The notes beneath the pieces are model-generated. The model did no database searches and was not told the DNA's origin. It worked only from the letters and a program-made list of their open reading frames with translations. The translations under genes and the position numbers were made by a program. A stretch of DNA of 5,538 nt from contig WQZW01000125.1 in the NCBI GenBank assembly GCA_009780545.1, positions 1-5,538 on the forward strand. Reading direction: 5' to 3'. Below, piece by piece: positions 1-5,472 of this stretch (positions are counted from its first letter, which is position 1; each line of letters begins with the position of its first letter). This stretch comes from Treponema sp. (lineage in GTDB: Bacteria; Spirochaetota; Spirochaetia; Treponematales; Breznakiellaceae).

Positions 1-1152
1 ATGCCTTCGTCCCCGCGCGTCGCATCCCATGTTCGGCGCGCCCCCGAAGCCGGTAATCCGCCTTGCGGTCGCCGTGCTGGAATTGCCGGCCTTGTCGATC
101 TGCAAAGTTCCCCCGATGAACATGTCCGCGGCGTAGTGGCCGGCGACCTGGGCCAGCGCCCGGTTGGAACGCATCGAATCGTCCGGCCCGTTGAAGAATA
201 CCTCGGGCCGGTTGCGGACGTATTCCTCCATGCCGACCTCGCCGCCGAAGGAGTACATCGACCGCACCCAGCCGGCCTCGATTGCCGGGATCAGCGTGGG
301 ATGGGGATTCAGGACGAAGTGGGAACAGATTTTGCCCTTCAGTCCCAGCTCCTCGCCGTAGGTGGGCAGCAGCAGCTCTATGGCGGCGGTATCGAAGCCG
401 ATGCCGTGGTTGACCCGCTGCACCCCGTACTCGGCGTAGATTCCCTTGATCGCCATCATCGCCCGCAGAATCTGGGAATCCTTGATCAGGGCCGGATCCC
501 TGGTAAACAGCGGTTCGAGGTGGAAGGGTTTCGGGGATTCGACGACGAAATCAACCCAGTCGCCCGGAATGTCGATTCGGGGAAGGCTGTCCGCGATCTT
601 GTTGACCTGGGCGATGACGATGCCCTGCCGGAACTTGGCCGCCTCGACGATGACCGGCGTGTCCTCGGTGTTGAAGCCGGTATACAGGTTGCCGTTCCGG
701 TCGGCCTCGTATGCGCAGACCAGCGCGACCTTGGGGCTTAGGTCCACGAAGTAGCGGGCGTACAGTTCCAGGTAGGTGTGGATGCTCCCGATTTGGATTT
801 TTCCGTCGCGGATGAACTCGGCAAGGCGTTTGGACTGGGGGCCGGAAAACGAAAAGTCCGTCCGGGCGGCAATTCCCTTCTCGAAAAGGTCCAGATGGGC
901 CGGTAGGGCGATGGCCGACTGTACCATGTGGAGGTCGTGGACGATGTTCGGATCGACCATGCACAGGCAGGAAGCGAGAAAATCCGCCTGTTTCTGGTTG
1001 TTCCCCTCGATGTTCACCTTGTCGCCCGGGCGAATCACCGTTTCCAGAAGGGCCACCGCGTCGGCCGCGTCCACCACCTTGCCCATCTTTACCAGGGGGA
1101 TTGCCGCCCGAACCCGGTCCAGGCGGTCCCGCTTCAACGATACTTCCGACAT
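1..1152 (-). CDS. madA: Malonate decarboxylase alpha subunit (acetyl-S-ACP:malonate ACP transferase), partial at the left edge
   Basis: The frame runs without a stop from an ATG at 1152-1150 to the window edge, giving the first 384 residues; family members are roughly 550 long, so about 70% is present. I recognise the MadA/MdcA family from IEGNNQKQADFL (residues 48-59), SFGGEVGMEEYV (301-312) and ITGFGGAPNMG (366-376) followed by CDARGRRH. The enzyme, a relative of the citrate lyase alpha chain and CoA transferases, swaps acetate for malonate on the acyl carrier protein, giving malonyl-S-ACP and free acetate in the cytoplasm. The start is supported by GAGGTG five bases upstream, which overlaps the TGA stop of the preceding madB; only nine bases separate the genes, so translation is probably coupled. 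The madB-madA order matches the Malonomonas rubra cluster as I remember it. A citrate lyase alpha subunit is the main alternative, but the GGAPNMG and GNNQKQADFL motifs favour malonate decarboxylase. Confidence 0.92.
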   Translation of the reverse strand, partial: MSEVSLKRDRLDRVRAAIPLVKMGKVVDAADAVALLETVIRPGDKVNIEGNNQKQADFLASCLCMVDPNIVHDLHMVQSAIALPAHLDLFEKGIAARTDFSFSGPQSKRLAEFIRDGKIQIGSIHTYLELYARYFVDLSPKVALVCAYEADRNGNLYTGFNTEDTPVIVEAAKFRQGIVIAQVNKIADSLPRIDIPGDWVDFVVESPKPFHLEPLFTRDPALIKDSQILRAMMAIKGIYAEYGVQRVNHGIGFDTAAIELLLPTYGEELGLKGKICSHFVLNPHPTLIPAIEAGWVRSMYSFGGEVGMEEYVRNRPEVFFNGPDDSMRSNRALAQVAGHYAADMFIGGTLQIDKAGNSSTATARRITGFGGAPNMGCDARGRRH

Positions 1153-1161
1153 ATCCTCACC

Positions 1162-2388
1162 TCATCCAAACAACAGCAGGAAAATGCCCGCCACCAACGC
1201 CGAGCAGATTACCGCCGAAACGGTCGGGCCCATCGCATGCATCAGGAGGAAGTTGGCGGGATTGTACTGCCTGCCCACCTTCTGCGAGACGCGGGCGGCC
1301 ATGGGAAGCGCCGAAACCCCGGCCGAACCGATCAGCGGATTGACCTTGCCGCCGGAGGCATAGTACATCACCTTGCCGAACAGCACCCCGGCGGCGGTGG
1401 AAAGGGCGAAGGCCGCAAGTCCCAGGAACACGATGGCCAGGGTCCGCACCTGCAGGAACAGCTCGCCGTTCGTGGTTGCCCCGACGGTAACCCCGAGCAG
1501 TATGGTAACGATGTTGATAAGGGCGTTCCGGGACGTCTCGCCCAGCCGCTCCACGACGCCGGATTCCTTGAAGAGATTCCCCAGCATGAGCATGCCGATA
1601 AGCGGGGCGACTCCCGGGGTCAAGAGCAGCACGACGACGGTAACGGCGATCGGAAAGACGATCCGCTCGACCTTGCCCACCTCCCTAAGGGATCCCATGC
1701 TGCACTCCCGTTCCTTTTTCGTGGTCAGGAGTTTCATGATCGGCGGCTGGATGAAGGGAATAAGGGCCATGTAGGAATAGGCCGCGACCGCCACCGCTCC
1801 CATCAGTTCCGGGGCGAGCTTGCTTGCCAGGAAAATCGTCGTCGGCCCGTCGGAGCTGCCGATGATCCCGATGACGGCGGCCTGCTGGGGGGTAAAAAGT
1901 CCGGTGAGCAGGGCCAGGCCGAAGGCGGCGAAGATGCCGAGCTGGGCCGCCACGCCCAGGAGCATGCCCTTGGGATTGGCCAGCATGGGGCCGAAATCGG
2001 TCATCGCCCCGACCCCGAGGAAGATCAGGCTGGGAAACAGGACGCTGCGGATTCCGCCGTACAGGATGTGCAGGATTCCGGAATCGTACCAGTGGGTACC
2101 GGCAAGGTCGGTCAGGGCCTTGACGATCAGGCTTTGGTCGCCGGATTCCTCGGCCAGGGCAAGGGCCTGCTGCGCGGCCAGGGTCGCGTCGTGCATAAGG
2201 CCGGTGCCGGGAAGGTTGGCCAGGAGCATCCCGAAGGAGATCGGCAGCAACAGCAGCGGCTCGAACTTTTTGACTATGGCCAGGTACAGAAGCAGGCAGG
2301 AGAGCAGGAGCATGACCAGGTGCCGCCAGGTGAGCAGGGCGAAGCCCGAACTCTGCATCAGTTGTCCGAACAAATCCAGAAAATCCAT
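1162..2388 (-). CDS. madB: Sodium-translocating carboxybiotin decarboxylase beta subunit (OadB/MadB family)
   Basis: This 408-residue polytopic membrane protein decarboxylates carboxybiotin on the carrier protein and couples it to Na+ export. It carries GVGAMTDFGPMLANPKG (125-141), GSSDGPT with Asp180, AYSYMALIPFIQPP (203-216) and NPLIGSAGVSALPMAAR (350-366). Residues known to be functional in Klebsiella OadB all have counterparts here at a constant offset of 23: Asp203=Asp180, Tyr229=Tyr206, Asn373=Asn350, Gly377=Gly354, Ser382=Ser359 and Arg389=Arg366, so the Na+ site appears intact. The start ATG has AAGGA six bases upstream, overlapping the TAA of the biotin carrier gene. Two things are unusual: Ser-Ser precedes the catalytic Asp where Gly-Ala is common, and an Ala/Glu-rich stretch at about 66-105 makes the protein longer than short beta subunits such as Veillonella MmdB. 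The family alone does not reveal the substrate; adjacency to madA points to malonate. Confidence 0.92.
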   Translation of the reverse strand: MDFLDLFGQLMQSSGFALLTWRHLVMLLLSCLLLYLAIVKKFEPLLLLPISFGMLLANLPGTGLMHDATLAAQQALALAEESGDQSLIVKALTDLAGTHWYDSGILHILYGGIRSVLFPSLIFLGVGAMTDFGPMLANPKGMLLGVAAQLGIFAAFGLALLTGLFTPQQAAVIGIIGSSDGPTTIFLASKLAPELMGAVAVAAYSYMALIPFIQPPIMKLLTTKKERECSMGSLREVGKVERIVFPIAVTVVVLLLTPGVAPLIGMLMLGNLFKESGVVERLGETSRNALINIVTILLGVTVGATTNGELFLQVRTLAIVFLGLAAFALSTAAGVLFGKVMYYASGGKVNPLIGSAGVSALPMAARVSQKVGRQYNPANFLLMHAMGPTVSAVICSALVAGIFLLLFG

Positions 2389-2397
2389 GCCGGTTCC

Positions 2398-2760
2398 TTA
2401 GGTAAGGACGACGAGTACGTCGTCGGTGCTTACCAGGGTTCCCTTGGAGACCAGTATCTGCTTGACCACGGACCGGCGGGGAGCGACCAGGTCGTTCTGC
2501 ATCTTCATCGCCTCGACGACCACCAGAACCTGTCCGGCCTCCACCGTCTGCCCGACGGAGACCGGAAGCTCGGTTACCGTTCCGGGAAAGGGACTCAGCA
2601 CCCGTTCCTCGGCCGTCCGAACCGGGCCTGGTGCCGCCGGTTGGACCGGGATCGTCGGCTGGATCGGGGCCTGAATCGTGCCGGGCTCCGGCCCGGTTTC
2701 GCCGACGGCCTGGATCACCACATCGAACGGTTTTCCGTTCACGTATATCCGGTATTGCAT
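2398..2760 (-). CDS. madF: Biotin carboxyl carrier protein of the decarboxylase
   Basis: The 120-residue protein has three parts: a short N-terminal strand region MQYRIYVNGKPFDVVIQAV typical of sodium-pump decarboxylase carriers, a Pro/Ala-rich flexible linker (about 22-48), and a C-terminal biotinyl domain (about 52-120). The biotinylation motif EAMKM is at 83-87, with Lys86 as the modified residue, 34 residues before the C-terminus as usual. It shuttles the carboxyl group from the carboxyltransferase to the membrane beta subunit. The start ATG has a perfect GGAGG five bases upstream. The gene lies 19 bases after the gamma-like gene and 9 bases before madB. The symbol madF reflects the inferred role in a Mad complex; by sequence alone it could serve a methylmalonyl-CoA or oxaloacetate decarboxylase. 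It would need the host's biotin protein ligase, which is not in this window. Confidence 0.9.
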   Translation of the reverse strand: MQYRIYVNGKPFDVVIQAVGETGPEPGTIQAPIQPTIPVQPAAPGPVRTAEERVLSPFPGTVTELPVSVGQTVEAGQVLVVVEAMKMQNDLVAPRRSVVKQILVSKGTLVSTDDVLVVLT

Positions 2761-2779
2761 GCTATCCTCCGGTATTCGG

Positions 2780-3100
2780 CTATCTGCCGTTTGTTATGGA
2801 AACGATGCGGAAACCCTTTTCCGACATTCCGGTATGGGCGGACAGGGCGGCCCAGATGCAGGCCAGCTCCTCCTTCCCGATTTCCCCGTCGCGATTTCCG
2901 GCCGCCCGAACCGGCCCGGCCGCAATCGCGCCCGCAACCGCGGCCCCCGGAATCCTGCCGGCGAACGGCGGTCCGGAAAGTACCTTGCTGAGGCCGACGA
3001 CGAAGGCCATTAGCAGCAGTATTGCGGCCGTGGCCACCGCCATGCCGAACAGGGAAATGTATGTCAGCTCGACAAGTCCTATCTCTTGACCCACGATCAC
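2780..3100 (-). CDS. OadG/MmdD-like small membrane subunit of a sodium-pump decarboxylase
   Basis: The protein is 106 residues in the start chosen here. It has one hydrophobic segment at about 14-38 (TYISLFGMAVATAAILLLMA), an Ala/Pro/Gly-rich linker (about 43-70) and a C-terminal segment with KEELACIWAALSAHTG and a near-terminal FRIVSI. This is the architecture of gamma (OadG) or delta (MmdD) subunits, which anchor and assemble the carboxyltransferase with the beta subunit. I placed the start at GTG 3100-3098 because AAGGAG lies seven bases before it; a TTG two codons upstream (3106) would leave only one base after that sequence. It appears to be the first gene of the leftward operon. The His cluster that binds zinc in Klebsiella OadG is not evident. 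The family diverges fast, so the assignment rests on architecture, the C-terminal motif and the neighbours. Confidence 0.8.
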   Translation of the reverse strand: MIVGQEIGLVELTYISLFGMAVATAAILLLMAFVVGLSKVLSGPPFAGRIPGAAVAGAIAAGPVRAAGNRDGEIGKEELACIWAALSAHTGMSEKGFRIVSITNGR

Positions 3101-3110
3101 CGTCAATCTC
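3098..3110 (-). promoter_or_regulatory. Ribosome binding site that decides the gamma-subunit start
   Basis: Read leftward the bases are AAGGAG, then ATTGACG, then GTG. The seven-base spacing favours the GTG at 3100 over the TTG at 3106, which would have a spacing of one base. This is inference from spacing only. Confidence 0.6.
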
Positions 3111-3136
3111 CTTATTGCGTCCGCCCGAAATCGGGG

Positions 3137-3161
3137 CTTTCGTTACACCATATCACGAAAG
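3137..3161. promoter_or_regulatory. Probable LysR-family operator (perfect T-N11-A inverted repeat)
   Basis: CTTTCGT (3137-3143) and ACGAAAG (3155-3161) form a perfect 7-bp inverted repeat separated by exactly eleven bases, so the inner T and A are in the T-N11-A arrangement that defines LysR-type binding sites. It sits between the regulator gene and the divergent mad operon, where such proteins normally bind both to activate the target operon and to repress their own gene. I infer that the adjacent regulator binds it; the sequence shows only the symmetry and location. Confidence 0.65.
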
Positions 3162-3176
3162 ACGGAATCGTACCAA
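3147..3176 (-). promoter_or_regulatory. Candidate sigma-70 promoter for the mad operon
   Basis: On the minus strand TTGGTA (3176-3171) is followed after 18 bases by TATGGT (3152-3147); each hexamer matches four of six consensus bases. It would start transcription near 3140, about 40 bases before the gamma-subunit start. The -10 hexamer lies inside the T-N11-A repeat, so the regulator would contact the core promoter. Both hexamers are weak matches and other positions in this AT-rich stretch are possible. Confidence 0.3.
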
Positions 3177-3201
3177 TAATTTTTTAAGAGCCGCTTATAG
3201 C

Positions 3202-3219
3202 AAAATCATTATTGATTTT
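3202..3219. repeat. AT-rich palindrome upstream of the regulator gene
   Basis: AAAATCA and TGATTTT form a perfect 7-bp inverted repeat around TTAT. It lies 43 bases before the regulator start, within an AT-rich patch of about 60 bases in otherwise GC-rich DNA. It could be part of the regulator's promoter or a second operator half, but palindromes arise easily in AT-rich DNA, so its role is uncertain. Confidence 0.35.
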
Positions 3220-3262
3220 TAGGATTTATTTCTCCGGTGTTATGAGGTACACTGGGGGGAAG

Positions 3263-4153
3263 ATGGATTTCATACAGCTCCAATACTTCAAGACCCTGGC
3301 CGAGTACGAGCACATGACCCATGCGGCGAACGCCCTGCACGTCGTCCAGCCGGCCTTGAGCCGCATGCTCCGGAATCTCGAACGCGACCTGGGGATCCGC
3401 CTGTTCGAGCGCAACGGCAAGAACATCAGGCTGAACGAAAACGGCAGGATCTTTCTCGGGCATGCGAACAGCATCCTCGGGGAGATCGAGGAGGCGCGGA
3501 GCGTGCTGGCGGAAAAGGCCGGCGCCGGGGAGCGGCGGGTGCGGCTTTCCGTCGGCGCGGCTTCCGGCCTGCTGCCGAGGATCATCCGGGGCTTCAGCAA
3601 AAGCCATCCGGACATCGCCCTTACCCTCGTCCAGCCCGGCCCTTCCGCCGGCACCTTTCCGGACCAGTGCGACATCCTGGTGGATTCAAGCCTTTCCCCG
3701 CCGGAACGGGCCAACTGCGACATCCTCCTTAAGGAAGAAATCCTCCTCGCCATCCCGGTTTCCCATCCCTTGAGCGACCGGGAAAGCGTCCGCCTGATCG
3801 AGGTCGCCCAGGCTCCCTTCCTCAGCCTGTGGAAGGGCAGCGGGCTGCGGATGATTACCGACGCCTGCTGCATGGAGGTGGGGTTTCAGCCCAAAATCGT
3901 CCTGGAAAGCGACAGCCCTTCGACCGTGCGCGAACTGATTGCCCTGGGAGCCGGCCTTTGCTTCATTCCCAAGCTGACCTGGGCCGGGATCGACTACGGG
4001 CCGGACGTCCAACTGGTACGGATAGCCGAGCCTTCCTGCTTCCGCCACATCCACATGAGCTGGCGGGGAAAAGGCCATGTCTGCATGGCGACGGAGCTGC
4101 TCCGCAACTACCTGAAGGACTTCTTCGCCGCCCTGGAACTCCCCGATGCCTAG
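3263..4153 (+). CDS. LysR-type transcriptional regulator, probable regulator of the malonate operon
   Basis: The 296-residue protein has the full family architecture: an N-terminal winged helix-turn-helix beginning MDFIQLQYFKTLAE, with the recognition region at about 18-40 (AANALHVVQPALSRMLRNLE), a linker helix to about 90, and a periplasmic-binding-protein-like effector domain from about 93 (VRLSVGAASGLLPRIIRGF) to the end. ATG 3263 is chosen because family proteins start just there; GGGGGA lies immediately upstream at short spacing, and upstream in-frame starts (ATG 3242, TTG 3212) would add residues with no family counterpart and lack a good SD. It is divergent from the mad genes, with a T-N11-A repeat between them, and overlaps the following cofactor gene by 8 bases. 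This placement resembles MdcR in biotin-independent clusters; the ligand is probably malonate or a related acid, which is inferred rather than shown. Confidence 0.92.
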   Translation: MDFIQLQYFKTLAEYEHMTHAANALHVVQPALSRMLRNLERDLGIRLFERNGKNIRLNENGRIFLGHANSILGEIEEARSVLAEKAGAGERRVRLSVGAASGLLPRIIRGFSKSHPDIALTLVQPGPSAGTFPDQCDILVDSSLSPPERANCDILLKEEILLAIPVSHPLSDRESVRLIEVAQAPFLSLWKGSGLRMITDACCMEVGFQPKIVLESDSPSTVRELIALGAGLCFIPKLTWAGIDYGPDVQLVRIAEPSCFRHIHMSWRGKGHVCMATELLRNYLKDFFAALELPDA

Positions 4154-4985
4154 CCCGGCCTCCCGGGCCGACGGGCTTGCCTGCCTTGCCGTCCGGGCCC
4201 TGGTCGTCGAGGTCTGCGTGAGCCCCAAACCCGGCCTCGTGGACCGCCTGAACTCAGGCGCCCATGCCGACATGGACCTCTTTACTTTCGTGGACAGCGC
4301 CACGTGCCTTTTTCCCTACTTTAGGGAAACGGCACGGGTCGCCGCCCTGCACCGGGACGGGCCGGAAAGCCTTTTGCCGAAACTGCGGCCGTTGGGGATT
4401 CGGGCCGAGGGGGAAATGCTCGCCGCCACTTCCGGGGTGAACACCCACAAGGGGGCGATCTTCTCCCTGGGGATTCTCTGCGCCGCCGCCGCCGGCCTCG
4501 GGGATGCATTTTCGCCCGGGGAACTGTCGGCACGCTGCGCCGCCGTCGCCGGAAGCCCCCGCCGGGATTCCGGGGAACGCCCGACAGGAGGTCAGCGGGC
4601 CTTTGCCGAGCATGGCCTGGGCGGAATTCTGGAAGAGGCCGGCCGGGGATTCCCCTCGGTGTTCGGCATCGCCCTGCCTGCGCTGCGGGAACGGCTCCTG
4701 CGGGGCTTCCGGCTGCAGGACGCGGCGGTGGCGGCCCTGCTCCACCTTATCGCCGAGGTCGCCGACACCAACATCGTCGCCCGCCGCGGCCCGGATACCC
4801 TGCATCGAATCCGGGCCATGGTTGGGGAGCGGATAGCCGGCCTGAAATCCCCGACCGACTACCTGGAATGCGCCCTCGAGCTGGATCGGGAATTTATCGG
4901 GGAAAATATCAGCCCGGGCGGAAGCGCCGACCTTCTTGCCGCGACCCTGTTCGCCCATTACGTGCTGCCTTTTCCGCCGGGTTGA
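4146..4985 (+). CDS. mdcB: Triphosphoribosyl-dephospho-CoA synthase (CitG/MdcB family)
   Basis: The 279-residue protein is of normal family length. It shows SPKPGLVDRLNSGAHADMD (26-44), EGEMLAATSGVNTHKGAIF (88-106), GRGFPSV (166-172), ADTNIVARRG (206-215) and SPGGSADLLAATLF (256-269), all characteristic of CitG/MdcB. The enzyme joins ATP and dephospho-CoA to form 2'-(5''-triphosphoribosyl)-3'-dephospho-CoA with release of adenine; this precursor is later attached to the acyl carrier protein of malonate decarboxylase or citrate lyase. Because madA lies nearby, malonate decarboxylase is the likely client. The ATG lies inside the end of the regulator gene (8-base overlap) with no clear SD, which suggests translational coupling, so cofactor supply is transcribed with the regulator rather than with the structural genes. 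The GILEEAGRGFPSV stretch departs from the more usual arginine-containing form before the FPSV motif, but nothing suggests inactivation. Confidence 0.93.
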   Translation: MPSPASRADGLACLAVRALVVEVCVSPKPGLVDRLNSGAHADMDLFTFVDSATCLFPYFRETARVAALHRDGPESLLPKLRPLGIRAEGEMLAATSGVNTHKGAIFSLGILCAAAAGLGDAFSPGELSARCAAVAGSPRRDSGERPTGGQRAFAEHGLGGILEEAGRGFPSVFGIALPALRERLLRGFRLQDAAVAALLHLIAEVADTNIVARRGPDTLHRIRAMVGERIAGLKSPTDYLECALELDREFIGENISPGGSADLLAATLFAHYVLPFPPG

Positions 4986-5013
4986 CGGCGGGGGGATTTG
5001 GGGAAGAAAATTG

Positions 5014-5047
5014 CCCGATTTCAATCCGGTGAAAGATTGAAATCGGG
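5014..5047. terminator. Perfect 13-bp hairpin after mdcB, probable bidirectional terminator
   Basis: CCCGATTTCAATC (5014-5026) pairs perfectly with GATTGAAATCGGG (5035-5047) around the 8-base loop CGGTGAAA, starting 28 bases after the mdcB stop. Rightward the stem is followed by ACTTATTAAAC, a poor U tract; leftward it is followed by CAATTTTCTTCC, a better one. It may therefore stop the leftward transcript from the small gene at 5245-5460 as well as the rightward mdcB transcript. Confidence 0.6.
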
Positions 5048-5108
5048 ACTTATTAAACGCTTGTTCTGGAAGCAAAGAAGCAAATAGGCTTCAATCGTTG
5101 GTTTAAGT

Positions 5109-5138
5109 AGTGGACTATGGCGGGTGCCATAGTCCACT
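5109..5138. repeat. Perfect 13-bp inverted repeat with a GGGT loop
   Basis: AGTGGACTATGGC (5109-5121) pairs without mismatch with GCCATAGTCCACT (5126-5138) around GGGT. No T run follows on either strand, so it does not look like a standard intrinsic terminator. It could be a structured RNA element, a protein-binding palindrome or the remains of a mobile repeat unit. Other copies in the genome cannot be judged from this window. Confidence 0.6.
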
Positions 5139-5244
5139 TGGATCTCTGTATATCGTGTGTTAGATGCGCCCGGCGCGGCCAGGCGCTTAGATTATTTCAG
5201 GTTACCTTTGGATTTGATCGAAAGGTTTGAATGTTTGATATCGG

Positions 5245-5460
5245 TTATTGAAGTAGATGTTTGATCACATCTCGTATCACAATCATCACAATCAGTAAAT
5301 GAAGACCAGAAAAAATAACGGCCAGCAGTAGAGGCTTCGGGTCCATTTTTTTCTTCTTTTTTCTCTTCTCTAGCCACTTTTTGAATAGCCACCTGGCAAA
5401 ATCTGTTACCGGTGGGATAATTCGAAGAATGCTTGCTAGTAGTTCCGTCTGAGATTCCAA
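5245..5460 (-). CDS. Small single-pass membrane protein of unknown function, TTG start
   Basis: I do not recognise this 71-residue protein. Its N-terminal part (1-30) is mixed hydrophobic and charged with several aromatics (FARWLFKKWL at 21-30); a strongly basic run RKKKKK follows at 33-38; then one hydrophobic segment spans about 44-62 (LLLAVIFSGLHLLIVMIVI), ending in RDVIKHLLQ. The basic flank predicts the N-terminus inside and a short C-terminal tail outside. The gene is supported by AAGGAGG five bases before the TTG start (5460-5458) and by a protein-like hydrophobicity pattern. It is AT-rich unlike its neighbours, converges on mdcB, and has no visible link to malonate metabolism. A slippery heptamer within the lysine run is described in the findings. 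Candidates include a phage- or plasmid-type accessory protein or a small toxin, with no evidence that decides between them. Confidence 0.6.
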   Translation of the reverse strand: MESQTELLASILRIIPPVTDFARWLFKKWLEKRKKKKKMDPKPLLLAVIFSGLHLLIVMIVIRDVIKHLLQ

Positions 5461-5472
5461 TCCTGCCTCCTT
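5461..5472 (-). promoter_or_regulatory. Strong Shine-Dalgarno supporting a TTG start
   Basis: Read leftward, AAGGAGG is followed by CAGGA and then TTG at 5460. This near-perfect anti-16S match at five-base spacing is the main support for translation of the small membrane protein from a non-ATG start. Confidence 0.7.

Larger units (their letters stand above)
4986..5244. other. Gene-free convergent intergenic region with a composition shift
   Basis: Between the rightward mdcB and the leftward small gene there are 259 bases with no credible gene. It holds the two hairpins listed separately, a tandem pair of GAAGCAAA units (5069-5084), and a short GC patch around 5166-5186 with GCGCC and GGCGC arms. 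The base composition changes from GC-rich before about 4990 to clearly AT-rich afterwards, suggesting a junction between DNA of different origin. No tRNA and no integrase site are recognisable. Confidence 0.5.

Noticed and set aside
1..741. A 246-residue rightward open frame beginning at base 1
   Set aside because: It is antisense to the intact MadA frame and has no recognisable motifs.
928..2991. A 687-residue rightward open frame across the mad genes
   Set aside because: It is rich in Gly, His, Gln, Arg and Asp with no family motifs, and lies opposite well-recognised genes (madA, madB, biotin carrier, gamma subunit). Long antisense frames are expected in GC-rich coding DNA.
3101..3106. TTG start two codons upstream for the gamma subunit
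   Set aside because: Only one base would separate it from the AAGGAG sequence; the GTG at 3100 has a seven-base spacing.
3212..3262. Upstream TTG or ATG starts for the LysR-type gene
   Set aside because: They add residues before the canonical MDFIQLQYF start, overlap the AT-rich palindrome and lack a suitable SD.
3686..4303. A 205-residue leftward open frame over the regulator and synthase genes
   Set aside because: It crosses two genes with clear family motifs and has no SD or motif of its own.
4254..5075. A 273-residue leftward open frame over the synthase gene
   Set aside because: It is a shadow of the CitG/MdcB gene, with low-complexity Gly/Arg/Pro composition, and runs through the terminator hairpin.
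5069..5084. Tandem GAAGCAAA repeat as a possible CRISPR or iteron
   Set aside because: There are only two adjacent 8-bp copies with no spacers and no further copies nearby.
5166..5186. Possible GC-rich hairpin with GCGCC and GGCGC arms
   Set aside because: The arms are only five bases with an eleven-base loop, which is not distinguishable from chance in a GC patch.
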